Assembly: GCF_000725485.1 (NCBI RefSeq) | Contig: NZ_JOAG01000082.1 | Coordinates: 1 to 41,826 of the forward strand | DNA length: 41,826 bases | Direction: 5' to 3' | Origin: Nonomuraea candida | GTDB lineage: Bacteria; Actinomycetota; Actinomycetes; Streptosporangiales; Streptosporangiaceae | Shown: positions 1 through 7,118 of the stretch, in pieces | Numbering within the stretch: the first letter of the stretch is position 1 | How the letters are laid out: every line of letters begins with the position of its first letter | Made by a program: the position numbers and the translations under genes | The notes under the pieces: model-generated | What the model was told of the DNA's origin: nothing | The model's input: only the letters and a program-made list of their open reading frames with translations | Databases searched by the model: none

Positions 1-2
1 GT

Positions 3-542
3 CCCGGTACCGCCCCGGTGCCGCCGATTACCCCAGGGGCCGGTACCGCCTCAGAAGCCACTACAGCCCCGGGAGACACCCTCGCGCCACCGCGCCCCCG
101 GCCGTCTCGCCCGGCCCGGCCTGCCCCCGCCCAGCGCCCCCAGCGGGAGCAGGAGCCCGACGCCGACAAGGGCACGACGCTACTCACCGCCCAAGATCTC
201 GACTTCGCCGAGCAGTTCATGAAGACCAACCCCGGCGTGACGCCGACCAAGAAGGACCTCATGGACGGCGCCGGCATGGGTAGCGGCCGCGCCCTGCGTA
301 TCCGCGCCTACATCGCGGCCACAGTCGATGCCACCGGTACCGGTACCGCCGCCCCAGCCGGTACCGCCGACAGCGCCGGGGCCGGTCCCGGGAAGCCGGT
401 ACCGGCCGACGCCGGGGCCGAGTCCGCCGCCCCGTCCGGTACCGACGCCACCGGTACCGGACCCAACTCCCCCGCCCCCTCCGGCACCGGGGGCGGTACC
501 GAATCAGCCGACGCCGGTACCGACGCCGCCGTCAACCAGTAA
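3..542 (+). CDS. C-terminal part of a Pro/Gly/Thr-rich protein (5' end outside window)
   Basis: The frame is open from the first base, so this is the 3' part of a longer gene. A GTG at 18 is available but need not be the start. The only ordered-looking stretch is about residues 50-95 (LTAQDLDFAEQF followed by a helix-turn-helix-like GAGMGSGRALRIR). The rest is low-complexity Gly-Thr-Ala-Pro. It ends at TAA 540-542, and the next gene follows with a good ribosome site. The short helical segment resembles the C-terminal tail of plasmid spread/transfer-type proteins (DUF2637 family), but the diagnostic membrane part would be upstream and cannot be seen. Function is not assigned. The tail is built largely from repeated GGTACC hexamers. 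Confidence 0.55.
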   Translation, partial: PGTAPVPPITPGAGTASEATTAPGDTLAPPRPRPSRPARPAPAQRPQREQEPDADKGTTLLTAQDLDFAEQFMKTNPGVTPTKKDLMDGAGMGSGRALRIRAYIAATVDATGTGTAAPAGTADSAGAGPGKPVPADAGAESAAPSGTDATGTGPNSPAPSGTGGGTESADAGTDAAVNQ

Positions 543-570
543 CCCGTCCCGGTACCGTCCGCGCGGTACC
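6..570. repeat. Cluster of 12 GGTACC hexamers
   Basis: GGTACC occurs at 6, 42, 336, 342, 360, 398, 438, 453, 495, 516, 551 and 565, mostly inside Gly-Thr codons of the first gene, with the last two beyond its stop. At this base composition roughly 0.2 copies would be expected in this length. The copies are interspersed rather than strictly tandem. Confidence 0.8.
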
Positions 571-595
571 GGGACCGCCCAGGAAGGAAGCACAG

Positions 596-1024
596 ATGCT
601 CAACGCGTTCGCCCGGAAGCCCACCAGCGTCCACGTCACGAAGCCCGCCGATTCCCGCGAGCCCGCGACAATCGAGCGCCGAACCCGCCCCACCCGGCCC
701 GCGCCGGACATGCTGACCATCAACCGCAAGGCCCTGGACATCGCCACCGGCAACCTGCTGGCCCGCGCCAACCGCGACACCCAGCCCTGGAACCGGGAGA
801 GCGCTCTGCCCGGTGATGTGAAGACCATCGCGGCGTGGCTGGCCGAGGCCCCGAACCGCGACGACTACGACACCCGCGTGGAAACCCTGAACGCTCACGT
901 CCTCATGGGCGGCGAGAGCGAGACGCGATCGAGCTACGACACCTCGATCATCACGACGACCAGCGGCGAAGCGCTCATCCGTAAGGCGAGAGGGCTCTAC
1001 AAGCAGCTCATCGGCGACAACTAG
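596..1024 (+). CDS. Hypothetical protein, 142 aa
   Basis: Starts at ATG 596 with a strong AGGAAGGA ribosome site about 8 bases upstream, and G/C dominates third positions throughout. The first 40 residues are basic and Pro-rich. The remainder looks globular and helical (LTINRKALDIATGNLLARA, then GEALIRKARGLYKQLIG near the end). No membrane segment, signal peptide or recognised motif is visible. It follows the truncated first gene by 54 bases and is probably co-transcribed with it. A strong hairpin follows the stop. I do not recognise the family. Confidence 0.75.
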   Translation: MLNAFARKPTSVHVTKPADSREPATIERRTRPTRPAPDMLTINRKALDIATGNLLARANRDTQPWNRESALPGDVKTIAAWLAEAPNRDDYDTRVETLNAHVLMGGESETRSSYDTSIITTTSGEALIRKARGLYKQLIGDN

Positions 1025-1037
1025 CGACCGGCTACTA

Positions 1038-1072
1038 GGAAGGGGCGGTACTCGCGAGGGGCCGCCCCTTCC
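1038..1072. terminator. Hairpin between convergent genes
   Basis: GGAAGGGGCGG (1038-1048) pairs perfectly with CCGCCCCTTCC (1062-1072), an 11-bp stem with a 13-base loop. It sits 13 bases after the rightward stop and 12 bases after the end of the convergent leftward gene, so it can serve both strands. There is no U-tract. Confidence 0.75.
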
Positions 1073-1084
1073 GCACGTCCGACG

Positions 1085-1846
1085 TCAGGCCGCCGGCACC
1101 GCTCGCACCGGCACCCCCGCGGCCTCCAGCGCCGCCCGCAACCTGGCCAGACTGCAGCCGAGCCGCGCGGCCGCCGCCCGGCCGCCGACCTCGCGCACCA
1201 GCGCCACCAGCTCGGCCGCCTTCGGCAGACGCCGGATGCCGTCCCGCTCCAGCGCGTTCTTCACCCGCCCCGGCGAGCATCCAAGCTCAGCCGCGAGAGC
1301 ACGGATCGAGCCCGCCCGGTCATACCGCATCGCCAGCTCCTCCCCCGCCGGGATCGGCCGACGCCCGTACCCGAGCGCCCGCAGCTCCCGCCGGACATGC
1401 CCTTCAGAGAAGCCCGTCATGACGGCGATCGCCCCCGCCGGCCAGCCCTGCCGCGCGAGCAGGACGGCGCGGTCGCGGTCGAACCGGCGGCGCCGCCCGC
1501 CCGGCGGGCAGCCGCCCTGCCGGAGCGGCACCCCGGCCTCGGCCACGATGTTGCGGATCGACTGCGCGGACACCTGGTGCCGGGCGCGCAGCACCGCCGT
1601 CCGCTCCCCCGCCTTGTACCCGGCCACGATCGCCGCCCGCGTCTTCGCCGGGATGCGCTTCGCGCGGGAGCCGCGCGGGCGCAGCTGCACCCCCGCGGCG
1701 ACGAGCGCGTCATGTACGGCGGTGTGCGAGAAGCCGAGACGCTGCCCGACCTGGCGGACGGTCAGCTCATCATCGACGTACAAGCGGATGGCGGCGGCCA
1801 CATCGAGGGCCCGCCGAGCAGGGGAGTCGGTCACGACCTGCACCAT
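1085..1846 (-). CDS. Tandem helix-turn-helix DNA-binding protein
   Basis: 253 aa made of four or five successive short HTH units of resolvase/Hin type. Examples are VRQVGQRLGFSHTAVHDAL (about residues 30-50), VSAQSIRNIVAEAGV, IAVMTGFSEGHVRREL, IRALAAELGCSPGRVKNAL and AAAARLGCSLARLRAAL at the C-terminus. Units end in an 'A-G-V-x-x-R' turn. No catalytic domain is visible. It shares the segment AGVQLRPRG after its first HTH with the protein at 7681-8382, so the two are paralogues. ATG 1846 has a poor ribosome site. A TAACGTC motif copy lies 16-22 bases upstream of it. A role as regulator or genome-binding protein is inferred from the repeats only. Confidence 0.8.
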   Translation of the reverse strand: MVQVVTDSPARRALDVAAAIRLYVDDELTVRQVGQRLGFSHTAVHDALVAAGVQLRPRGSRAKRIPAKTRAAIVAGYKAGERTAVLRARHQVSAQSIRNIVAEAGVPLRQGGCPPGGRRRRFDRDRAVLLARQGWPAGAIAVMTGFSEGHVRRELRALGYGRRPIPAGEELAMRYDRAGSIRALAAELGCSPGRVKNALERDGIRRLPKAAELVALVREVGGRAAAARLGCSLARLRAALEAAGVPVRAVPAA

Positions 1847-1861
1847 CCCGGATTCAGGCGC

Positions 1862-1868
1862 TAACGTC
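1862..1868 (-). promoter_or_regulatory. TAACGTC motif copy 1
   Basis: On the leftward strand GCGCGACGTTAGCGC, 16 bases upstream of the start at 1846. The core is flanked by GCGC on both sides. Confidence 0.5.
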
Positions 1869-1882
1869 GCGCGGATCAGCCT

Positions 1883-2434
1883 CTACGGGAACAGCACGTT
1901 GATCGCGACGCCGACGGGGATCGACACAGCGACGCCGAGCACGAAGAACAACCACTGATCTCGGCGCTGCCGGGCAATATCGGCTCTGGTTTCGCCGAGG
2001 ATGAGCCGGCGGACTGCTTCAGCTTCTTCTCGGTCCATGCCGATGAGCTGCTGTTGGTGTTCGGCTTCGGCGACAAGGCGGCGTCGCGCGGCTTCCTGCG
2101 CCGCGAGGTGCCGCTGGAGTTCCTCCATCAGCGTGGCCGCGTCGGCGAACGCCTTGTTGACGGCATCGATCCGGGTTCCCAGACGCTCGTGCGGGTCGAC
2201 AAGGGACTGTTCCTTCTTCTCCCTCTGGTCGATCCATGCTCTGCGTACCCGAGCTGCGACTAAGCCGAAAGCCGCAAGCCCTACCGCGAGCCATCCTCCC
2301 GAGTCGGCAAAGTAGCGGTCGAACAGCTCAATCAGAACGGCCGTGCTTATGCCGACGGAGAGGTATACGGTCATCGTGAAGATGGACCCCTCGTCGAACG
2401 ATTCCCGGATGACATCCCTGGTCCGTCGATACAT
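1883..2434 (-). CDS. Membrane protein with coiled coil
   Basis: 183 aa. Two hydrophobic segments lie near the N-terminus (about 20-37 and 48-60). A charged, coiled-coil-prone stretch follows (about 70-155, rich in Glu, Arg and Gln), and the last membrane segment is LFFVLGVAVSIPVGVAINVLF at about 160-182. The layout suggests an integral membrane protein with a cytoplasmic helical rod. Third-position G/C is clearly lower than in neighbouring genes, which suggests a different origin. It is divergent from the gene at 2543 across about 108 bases. Its product is not recognised, and a holin or lysis role cannot be supported. Confidence 0.75.
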   Translation of the reverse strand: MYRRTRDVIRESFDEGSIFTMTVYLSVGISTAVLIELFDRYFADSGGWLAVGLAAFGLVAARVRRAWIDQREKKEQSLVDPHERLGTRIDAVNKAFADAATLMEELQRHLAAQEAARRRLVAEAEHQQQLIGMDREEAEAVRRLILGETRADIARQRRDQWLFFVLGVAVSIPVGVAINVLFP

Positions 2435-2542
2435 CCTTCTCTTATCGCATCCAGGCGCTGGGCCCGCGAGCTGGTACCCGCAACTCGATCGCTGTCGCTT
2501 ACTGAGCGACCCAAGCCCGCCGTACGGCTACCGTCCCCCGCC

Positions 2543-3103
2543 ATGGCAACCCGTATCAACCGCAGCCTGTCCAAGAAGATCACCGCCATGGTGGCCCGCC
2601 GCGTCGACCAGGTGGCCGACGACGTCGCCCAGGGCGCACGGGACAACGCCCCCGCCGCGAAGGTGTGGGTCACCGACGCCGACGAGCAGGTCCGCCCCTC
2701 CCACGCCAAGGCGCACGGCCAGACGATCCCCGGCAACGTGGACTTCCGGCTCCAGGCGATGGAGTACGAGCCCAAGGGGCGCGGCCGTGACGGCAAGGCC
2801 GTCAACCGGGCAGGCGGATGGCAACTCCTGGAGGGCGTGTGGGACGTGGCCGGCCACCCCCGCGACGAACGCCTCCCCTACCACCAGACCGTGAACTGCC
2901 GATGCCAGTCCGCCGACCTTCCGGGCGCGGTCGCCGCCAGCGTCCGCTCGACCCCGGCCCAGCCGGACGGCAAGACCATCACCGCGACCGTCAGCGTGGA
3001 GTTCGAGCGGGTCGCCGAGTCCGAGCACGCCGAACGTGGCGGCGGCTGGCTGGCAGAGGCGGCCCGCGCCGCGGCGGCCAAGCACCGGGCCAGGCGACGT
3101 TAA
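2543..3103 (+). CDS. Phage head protein: HK97-gp10-like N-terminus with MuF-type C-terminal motif
   Basis: 186 aa. Residues 1-37 are basic and helical (KKITAMVARRVDQVADDVAQGARDNAP), like the start of HK97-gp10 tail-completion proteins. Residues 42-121 carry the pattern of the SPP1 gp7/MuF C-terminal domain: WVTDADEQVRPSHAKAHGQ, later E/P-rich sequence and a closing N-C-R-C at 118-121. The combination suggests a head-completion or minor head protein. No clear Shine-Dalgarno precedes ATG 2543, so the start is the first plausible one. It leads a short rightward operon, opposite to all other head genes in the window. The MuF match is good; the gp10 part is inference. Confidence 0.65.
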   Translation: MATRINRSLSKKITAMVARRVDQVADDVAQGARDNAPAAKVWVTDADEQVRPSHAKAHGQTIPGNVDFRLQAMEYEPKGRGRDGKAVNRAGGWQLLEGVWDVAGHPRDERLPYHQTVNCRCQSADLPGAVAASVRSTPAQPDGKTITATVSVEFERVAESEHAERGGGWLAEAARAAAAKHRARRR

Positions 3104-3163
3104 CCCGGCCGCCGGGCACCATGTGCCGCGAACCACGACCCAACTCAACTCTCGGGGGAACCG

Positions 3164-3457
3164 ATGTCCGAGCAGTAACACGCCCTCACGCTCGCCCACC
3201 CGCTGCGCACGGAGGACGCCCTGGAGCTGGGCCTGAACCCGGTCCGCGTCTACCGGGCAGGGGAACGGCTCACCCTCCTGAAGCGGGACGCCTACCGGCT
3301 GGCCGGCGCCGGTCTGGTGCTCGGTGCTGACACGAACAACCGGGCCACGTGGGCGACCGCGATGCCCCCCGTCAAGAGCAGCGCCTCCAAGCCTCCGCTC
3401 AAGGCCGAGGCGGGTAAGGCCGAGGCGGGTAAGGCCGAGGCCGGCAAGGGCGAGTAG
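3164..3457 (+). pseudogene. Small phage gene interrupted by a nonsense codon
   Basis: ATG 3164 has a GGGGGAA ribosome site. The frame reads M-S-E-Q, then TAA at 3176-3178, and then continues as clear coding sequence (ALTLAHPLRTEDALELGLN ... YRAGERLTLLKRDAYRLAGAGLV) to TAG 3455. Third positions after the stop are almost all G/C, so the frame was under coding selection. No in-frame ATG, GTG or TTG exists until well inside the conserved part. The C-terminus is a tandem A-E-A-G-K repeat (15-bp unit, three copies, about 3402-3446). A 3-base change or insertion at TAACAC would explain the break. Its position between a gp10/MuF-like gene and a tail-terminator-like gene suggests a head-tail joining component. 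It may be truly broken or a sequence error. Confidence 0.6.
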
Positions 3458-3468
3458 GAGCCTACTCG

Positions 3469-3891
3469 GTGGCCTCGATCTCCCGTGCCGACCCGACCCC
3501 GCCCGCCATCGCCCTCCTGACGGCCAGTGCCCGCCTGGCGGCCGTGCTGGGCGGTGCGGGCAGGGTCGGCGCCCAGCACGTCCCGCCGTACCCTCGGCTG
3601 CGGGTACGGCCCACGCCCGGCGGGAGCGAGAACCTTCAGACTGGCGAGTCGCGTGTCCTGGTCAAGCTGGAGGCGCTCGACTCGGTTGAGGCGCCGGTGG
3701 GGGAGTGGCAGCTACGCCAGATCCTGTACGTGGCCCTGGAGGAGCTGGCCACTCTCCCGGCCATGCCTCACGAGGCCGGGCGGGTCGTTATCACTGAGGT
3801 TGAGTCGGCCGCCGGGGGTGGGCCCGTCCAGGAGGCGGACGGCCGCAACCGGTGGATTGCCACAGTGAAGTTTCACTGCCACCCCGGATAG
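3469..3891 (+). CDS. Tail-terminator / minor tail-like protein
   Basis: 140 aa. GTG 3469 has GGAG 9 bases upstream, overlapping the TAG of the preceding broken gene, which indicates translational coupling. The protein has an N-terminal helix (AIALLTASARLAAVLG), a mixed alpha/beta middle (RVLVKLEALDSVEAPVGEWQLRQILYVALEEL) and ends with a strand containing KFHCHP. Size, beta-rich end and position after a gp10-like gene fit the head-to-tail joining or tail-terminator class, but there is no diagnostic motif. It ends 14 bases before the first partition palindrome. Confidence 0.5.
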   Translation: MASISRADPTPPAIALLTASARLAAVLGGAGRVGAQHVPPYPRLRVRPTPGGSENLQTGESRVLVKLEALDSVEAPVGEWQLRQILYVALEELATLPAMPHEAGRVVITEVESAAGGGPVQEADGRNRWIATVKFHCHPG

Positions 3892-3905
3892 TGGGCAACC
3901 ACAGA

Positions 3906-3935
3906 TGATCTTGTCGCACATGTGCGACAAGATCA
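3906..3935. promoter_or_regulatory. parS: Candidate centromere (parS) palindrome, copy 1
   Basis: A perfect 30-bp palindrome centred on 3920/3921 with core TTGTCGCACATGTGCGACAA flanked by GATC on each side. An almost identical copy lies immediately after parB. Two identical long palindromes bracketing parA-parB are expected for ParB-binding centromere sites. The canonical chromosomal parS sequence is not present. Confidence 0.75.
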
Positions 3936-4026
3936 ACAACTCGGCCGGGGCGGGCTTCGCGATAGCCCTCTACCAGGGCCGACCGCGCCGGTATGCTGGG
4001 GCGCGAACCAGTGATGAGGTTTGAAG

Positions 4027-4060
4027 GGGCCGCCGCCCCGGATCGGGGCGGCGGCCCTTT
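4027..4060 (+). terminator. Strong intrinsic terminator upstream of par locus
   Basis: GGGCCGCCGCCCC (4027-4039) pairs with GGGGCGGCGGCCC (4045-4057) over a GGATC loop and is followed by TTT. It insulates the partition genes from the rightward operon ending at 3891. The stretch 3892-4187 otherwise holds only the palindrome and, presumably, the par promoter, which I cannot place with confidence. Confidence 0.85.
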
Positions 4061-4187
4061 CGTCTGCGCGGCACCGCTCTTTGTCCAAGTCCGCGCGCCC
4101 GCGACTCTCTAGGATGTCCTCGTGTGGGACTCCCGCCGCCCCCCCTGAGTCGGCCGGAGTCGCCACCTCATCACTGGAAGGACATCC

Positions 4188-4226
4188 ATGCACGTCACAC
4201 CCCGCTCAACGAGGTGGAGCCGGTGA
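4188..4226 (+). CDS. Putative 12-residue leader peptide ahead of parA
   Basis: ATG 4188 is preceded by a strong GGAAGGA at 4176-4182. The frame reads 12 residues (MHVTPRSTRWSR) and stops with TGA 4224-4226, three bases before the parA ATG at 4229. The better ribosome site belongs to this short frame rather than to parA, so it may couple or tune parA translation. No known family; it could also be fortuitous. Confidence 0.4.
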   Translation: MHVTPRSTRWSR

Positions 4227-4228
4227 CC

Positions 4229-5041
4229 ATGCCGCCCGCCCCCGTTCAGCTCAACCGCGAGGAAGTCGAAAAGCAGCTCTCCATCCTGTGGGAGCTGATG
4301 ACGCCTGAGGACCGTGCCTATCTGAAGGTGATCGTCGCCGCGATCGTGGCGAACGGTCAGCCGATCAGGATCACCATCGGCAACCTCAAGGGCGGAGTCA
4401 ACAAGACCACCACGGCCGTCTTCCTCGCTCTCCTGTTGGCCTTCACCGGGGAGAACGTCCTCCTGGTGGACGGCGACGGCACCAACAACTCCTGCCTGCT
4501 GTGGAAGCTCGGCGCTGGCGAGCACTGGCCGACCAATCTCCAGGTCATGGCATGGGGGACACCGGACCTGGCCAAGCGCATCAAGGCGATGGAGGGGCAG
4601 TTCAAGCACCTCGTCGTGGACACCGGCCCTCAGCACAAGGGCGTCTTGGAGTCCGCGCTGTACGTGACGGACACCCTCCTGATCCCGTGCCAGTCCACCC
4701 CCATGGACACCAGCCAGCTTGACCCGACGTTCGAACTCGCCGAACGGATCGACGCCATCAAGGAACTGGCCAGCGTGGTCATGTTCGCCCGCGCCAAGAA
4801 GCCCGGCGGCAAGGACACCCACCTCACCCGCAAGTCGTACGCGCGGCTCGCCGAGAAGAATCGGCCGGTCCTGCCGATGCCTCTGTACGACAACGGCAAG
4901 TACGCCGAGGCGTTCCCCGTCTTCCCCCGCGAATGGGTCCAGTACCCCGAGGTCCTGGCCGAGATCGTGGCGTTCGCTCTCGACCTGGACGAGGTACCCC
5001 AAGACCCGAAGAAGGCCAGCCTCGCGGAGGGAACGAGGTGA
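4229..5041 (+). CDS. parA: ParA-type partition ATPase
   Basis: 270 aa. ATPase that, with ParB and centromere sites, moves plasmid or prophage copies apart before cell division. A deviant Walker A is visible at 54-60 as KGGVNKT, where the usual Gly before the catalytic Lys is Asn. A' is LLVDGDG (78-84) and Walker B is HLVVDTGP (126-132). The lysine pair typical of ParA/MinD proteins is kept. The N-terminal 45 residues are helical with no obvious HTH, so this is a short ParA. ATG 4229 was chosen because GAGGTGGAG lies about 9 bases upstream; GTG 4223 is in frame too. Its TGA overlaps the parB GTG (GTGA), indicating coupling. Confidence 0.85.
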   Translation: MPPAPVQLNREEVEKQLSILWELMTPEDRAYLKVIVAAIVANGQPIRITIGNLKGGVNKTTTAVFLALLLAFTGENVLLVDGDGTNNSCLLWKLGAGEHWPTNLQVMAWGTPDLAKRIKAMEGQFKHLVVDTGPQHKGVLESALYVTDTLLIPCQSTPMDTSQLDPTFELAERIDAIKELASVVMFARAKKPGGKDTHLTRKSYARLAEKNRPVLPMPLYDNGKYAEAFPVFPREWVQYPEVLAEIVAFALDLDEVPQDPKKASLAEGTR

Positions 5042-5934
5042 CGGAGACGATGACCGAACCCAGCGAGCGCCAAAGGCCCAAGCGGCAGCGCACCGGGGGC
5101 GGCCGTAGCGGAGAAGGTCGCGCCGACGAGGCATTCAATGCGCTGGACAAGGCGAAGGAGGAGCTGGCCAAGCTCAACGCCATCGGCGGTGGGGGAGCAG
5201 GGGCCGGCGTCCTCGACCTTCCGCCGGACTCGGCGATCGTTGGCACGGTGCTCGGTGTCCCTCAGCCTGCGTTCCAGGTTCCGACTGGTCCGCAGTTCGA
5301 GGCCGCTCCCCAAGGTGCCGACCCGCGCGACAAGCTGATCCACTATGAGCGGATCATCCTGGGCGCTCAGGAGGCCCACGACGGCGCTGTAGAGCGCGCT
5401 GACCGGTACCTGACCCTCACCCAGGGTCTGGCGCTGGAGGCGGTCAAGAAGGACGACCTGTGGAGGCTCCTGGGCTTCAAGTCGTTCCAGGAGTACGTCG
5501 AGCAGCGGCTGAACATTTCCCGCCAGCACGCCTACAAGATGATGCAGGCCGCCCCGGTCCACCGCGACCTGCCCCATGTCGAGCGGCTGACCTTCCGGCA
5601 GATTGCGATCCTCGCCCGGTTGAAGGACGCCGCCACCCGGCAGAAGGTGTGGAGTCTGGCCGAGAAGTGGGAAGACACCTCCCCGCCGTCGCTGCAGAAG
5701 GCCGTGGACGAACTGCACGTGGTGCTGGGACCCGAGGAGCCCGCCCCGCCATCCGACAAGCCGACGCGGGAGCTGCTGCCCCGCTACACGAAGGGGGTGA
5801 CGCTGTGGCGTGACGATGCCGCGCTGGAGCAGCTTGCCCGGACCAACCCTGAGCAGGCCGAGGAGATGGCGACGGTGCTGGAGAACGCGGCCAAGAGGCT
5901 CCGGGCCGCCCGAGCGGCAGCCGAAAAGCGGTAG
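5038..5934 (+). CDS. parB: ParB-like centromere-binding protein
   Basis: 298 aa from GTG 5038, which overlaps the parA stop and has GGAGGG upstream. Residues 1-95 are polar and Gly-rich. Residues 97-135 form helices, and 140-173 contain a helix-turn-helix-like segment (LLGFKSFQEYVEQRLNIS then RQHAYKMMQAA). Helical C-terminal parts follow, ending in an Ala/Arg-rich helix. The N-terminal CTPase/nuclease fold of chromosomal ParB proteins is not visible, so this is a non-canonical plasmid/phage-type adaptor. Its role is supported by the overlap with parA and by the flanking identical palindromes. The stop codon TAG forms the first bases of the second palindrome. Confidence 0.75.
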   Translation: MTETMTEPSERQRPKRQRTGGGRSGEGRADEAFNALDKAKEELAKLNAIGGGGAGAGVLDLPPDSAIVGTVLGVPQPAFQVPTGPQFEAAPQGADPRDKLIHYERIILGAQEAHDGAVERADRYLTLTQGLALEAVKKDDLWRLLGFKSFQEYVEQRLNISRQHAYKMMQAAPVHRDLPHVERLTFRQIAILARLKDAATRQKVWSLAEKWEDTSPPSLQKAVDELHVVLGPEEPAPPSDKPTRELLPRYTKGVTLWRDDAALEQLARTNPEQAEEMATVLENAAKRLRAARAAAEKR

Positions 5935-5967
5935 ATGATCTTGTCGCACATGTGCGACAAGATCATC
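5934..5967. promoter_or_regulatory. parS: Candidate centromere (parS) palindrome, copy 2
   Basis: A perfect 34-bp palindrome with the same 28-bp centre as the copy at 3906-3935, extended by three more pairs on each side. It begins on the last base of the parB stop codon. Confidence 0.75.
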
Positions 5968-5971
5968 GCGA

Positions 5972-5996
5972 GGGGCCCGCCACGGCGGGCCCTTCC
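5972..5996. terminator. Terminator after parB
   Basis: GGGCCCGCC (5973-5981) pairs with GGCGGGCCC (5984-5992) and is followed by TTCCTCGTTT. It lies between convergent transcription units (parB rightward, head genes leftward) and could act for both. Confidence 0.8.
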
Positions 5997-6001
5997 TCGT
6001 T

Positions 6002-6258
6002 TCACCCGCCCAGGGAAGCCTCCACCCGTACGTAGTCCACCGCCGCGTCGAAGTCGCTGCGCAGCAGCTTCGCCTTCACCACCGTCCACGACCGGCCCCC
6101 GCCCTGCTCCACCACCACGTCACGAGCGGCGAACGGCCACCACGACGGATCGACCGCCAGCACCCACACACCCGGCCCCGTCTCGGCATCCCCGTCCACC
6201 TCGGGTCGCGCCACGATCCGGCCAGGCTTCCCGTGAGGCTGGCGCCGATCACAGCCAT
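6002..6258 (-). CDS. Small head-closure-like protein with apparent frameshift
   Basis: Leftward ATG 6258 overlaps the upstream stop (ATGGCTGTGA) and begins MAVIGASLTG with good G/C third positions. About ten codons later the coding signal moves to another frame, which continues GKPGRIVARPEVDGDAETG ... VWVLAVDPSWWPFAARDVVVEQ ... SFDAAVDYVRVEASL-type sequence to the TGA at 6002. Read across a one-base shift near 6225 this gives about 85 residues. Without the shift the only usable start is GTG 6214 (70 aa). Position directly after the connector gene and its size fit a head-closure or stopper protein; there is no diagnostic motif. Confidence 0.45.
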
Positions 6259-6842
6259 GCGGCGCCCGTCTCGATCGGATGAGCGCCGCGGCCCGGCCGC
6301 TGGTACACGGTGTGGCCCACCCACTCGTCCAGGTCGGCCAGAGTCGGGGGAGCCCCCGCAACCCCCGACCCCGCGCCGGCCTGGCCCGGCTCGTAGGTGA
6401 CGCCCTGACCCTCGACGTTCACCGAGGTGATGAGCCGGATGCCCTTCTCCTGGGCGATCCGGCGGACGATCGGGCTCGCGGCGGCCGACCAGGTGACGAA
6501 CCGGCGCAGCACGCGCCCGTACCGGCTATCCGTCTCCGGGTCGAGCCCCGCCCGGTAGACGAGCGTGAACGCCCCGGTGGGGGCGCCGGTCACCGGGTGC
6601 GTCTCCGGGGTGGCCGACAGGACCTCGATCACCGGCTCGTGGTTGAGCAGCCAGCCGCCGCGCCCGTCCGGCACCACTCCGCGCTGGGTGAACGTCTCGG
6701 GGACGGGGGAGCGGCACAGGTAGGTGGCCGCCTCGGCGAACGCGTCCTCGATCGCCTCGTCGATCGCCGCGCGCACGCCGGCGTCCAAGGGTGTCGGCAG
6801 CCCGGCGCGCACCGCGACCTTCTCGGGCGTGACCAGATCCAT
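6249..6842 (-). CDS. Head-tail connector protein (gp6-like)
   Basis: 197 aa from ATG 6842, with GGGGGAA upstream on the leftward strand. The protein starts MDLVTPEKVAVRAGLP and is mostly helical: VRAAIDEAIEDAFAEAATYLCR and later RVLRRFVTWSAAASPIVRRI. The middle carries strands (GGWLLNHEPVIEVLSATPETHP), and the tail is Gly-rich and flexible. This helical-bundle size and place, downstream of the capsid gene, fit the phage head-tail connector class that forms the ring below the portal. It overlaps the next gene by ten bases. The open frame continues upstream to 7076, but the N-terminal part there is low-quality sequence and was rejected. A motif variant CAACGTC lies at 6877-6883. No gene is seen in 6843-7118. 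Confidence 0.65.
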   Translation of the reverse strand: MDLVTPEKVAVRAGLPTPLDAGVRAAIDEAIEDAFAEAATYLCRSPVPETFTQRGVVPDGRGGWLLNHEPVIEVLSATPETHPVTGAPTGAFTLVYRAGLDPETDSRYGRVLRRFVTWSAAASPIVRRIAQEKGIRLITSVNVEGQGVTYEPGQAGAGSGVAGAPPTLADLDEWVGHTVYQRPGRGAHPIETGAAWL

Positions 6843-7118
6843 GCCGTTCCCCCGTGATCCCTGCGCGCCAGGCTGCCAACGTCTACGCTCCCGGACCGGG
6901 TCAACCAGCCCGCGCCACCCGAAGAGGGAAGTGCGTCCGGGGTCCCCACCGTCGAACACAGAAGTTCTCGGGTTCGGCTCGTCCACCGGGACCGGCCCGG
7001 GAGCGTGCTTCCGCGCGGGCCCGGCCGCGTTCGGCGCGAGCACGCCCGGGTTGGTGCCACCCCCCAGAGACACCAACCCACGCTGCTCGTAGCCGTCCGG
7101 CCAGGCCCGCGCGAGCTT

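Noticed and set aside
6843..7076. N-terminal extension of the connector protein
   Set aside because: Poor sequence quality, and a good ribosome site precedes ATG 6842.
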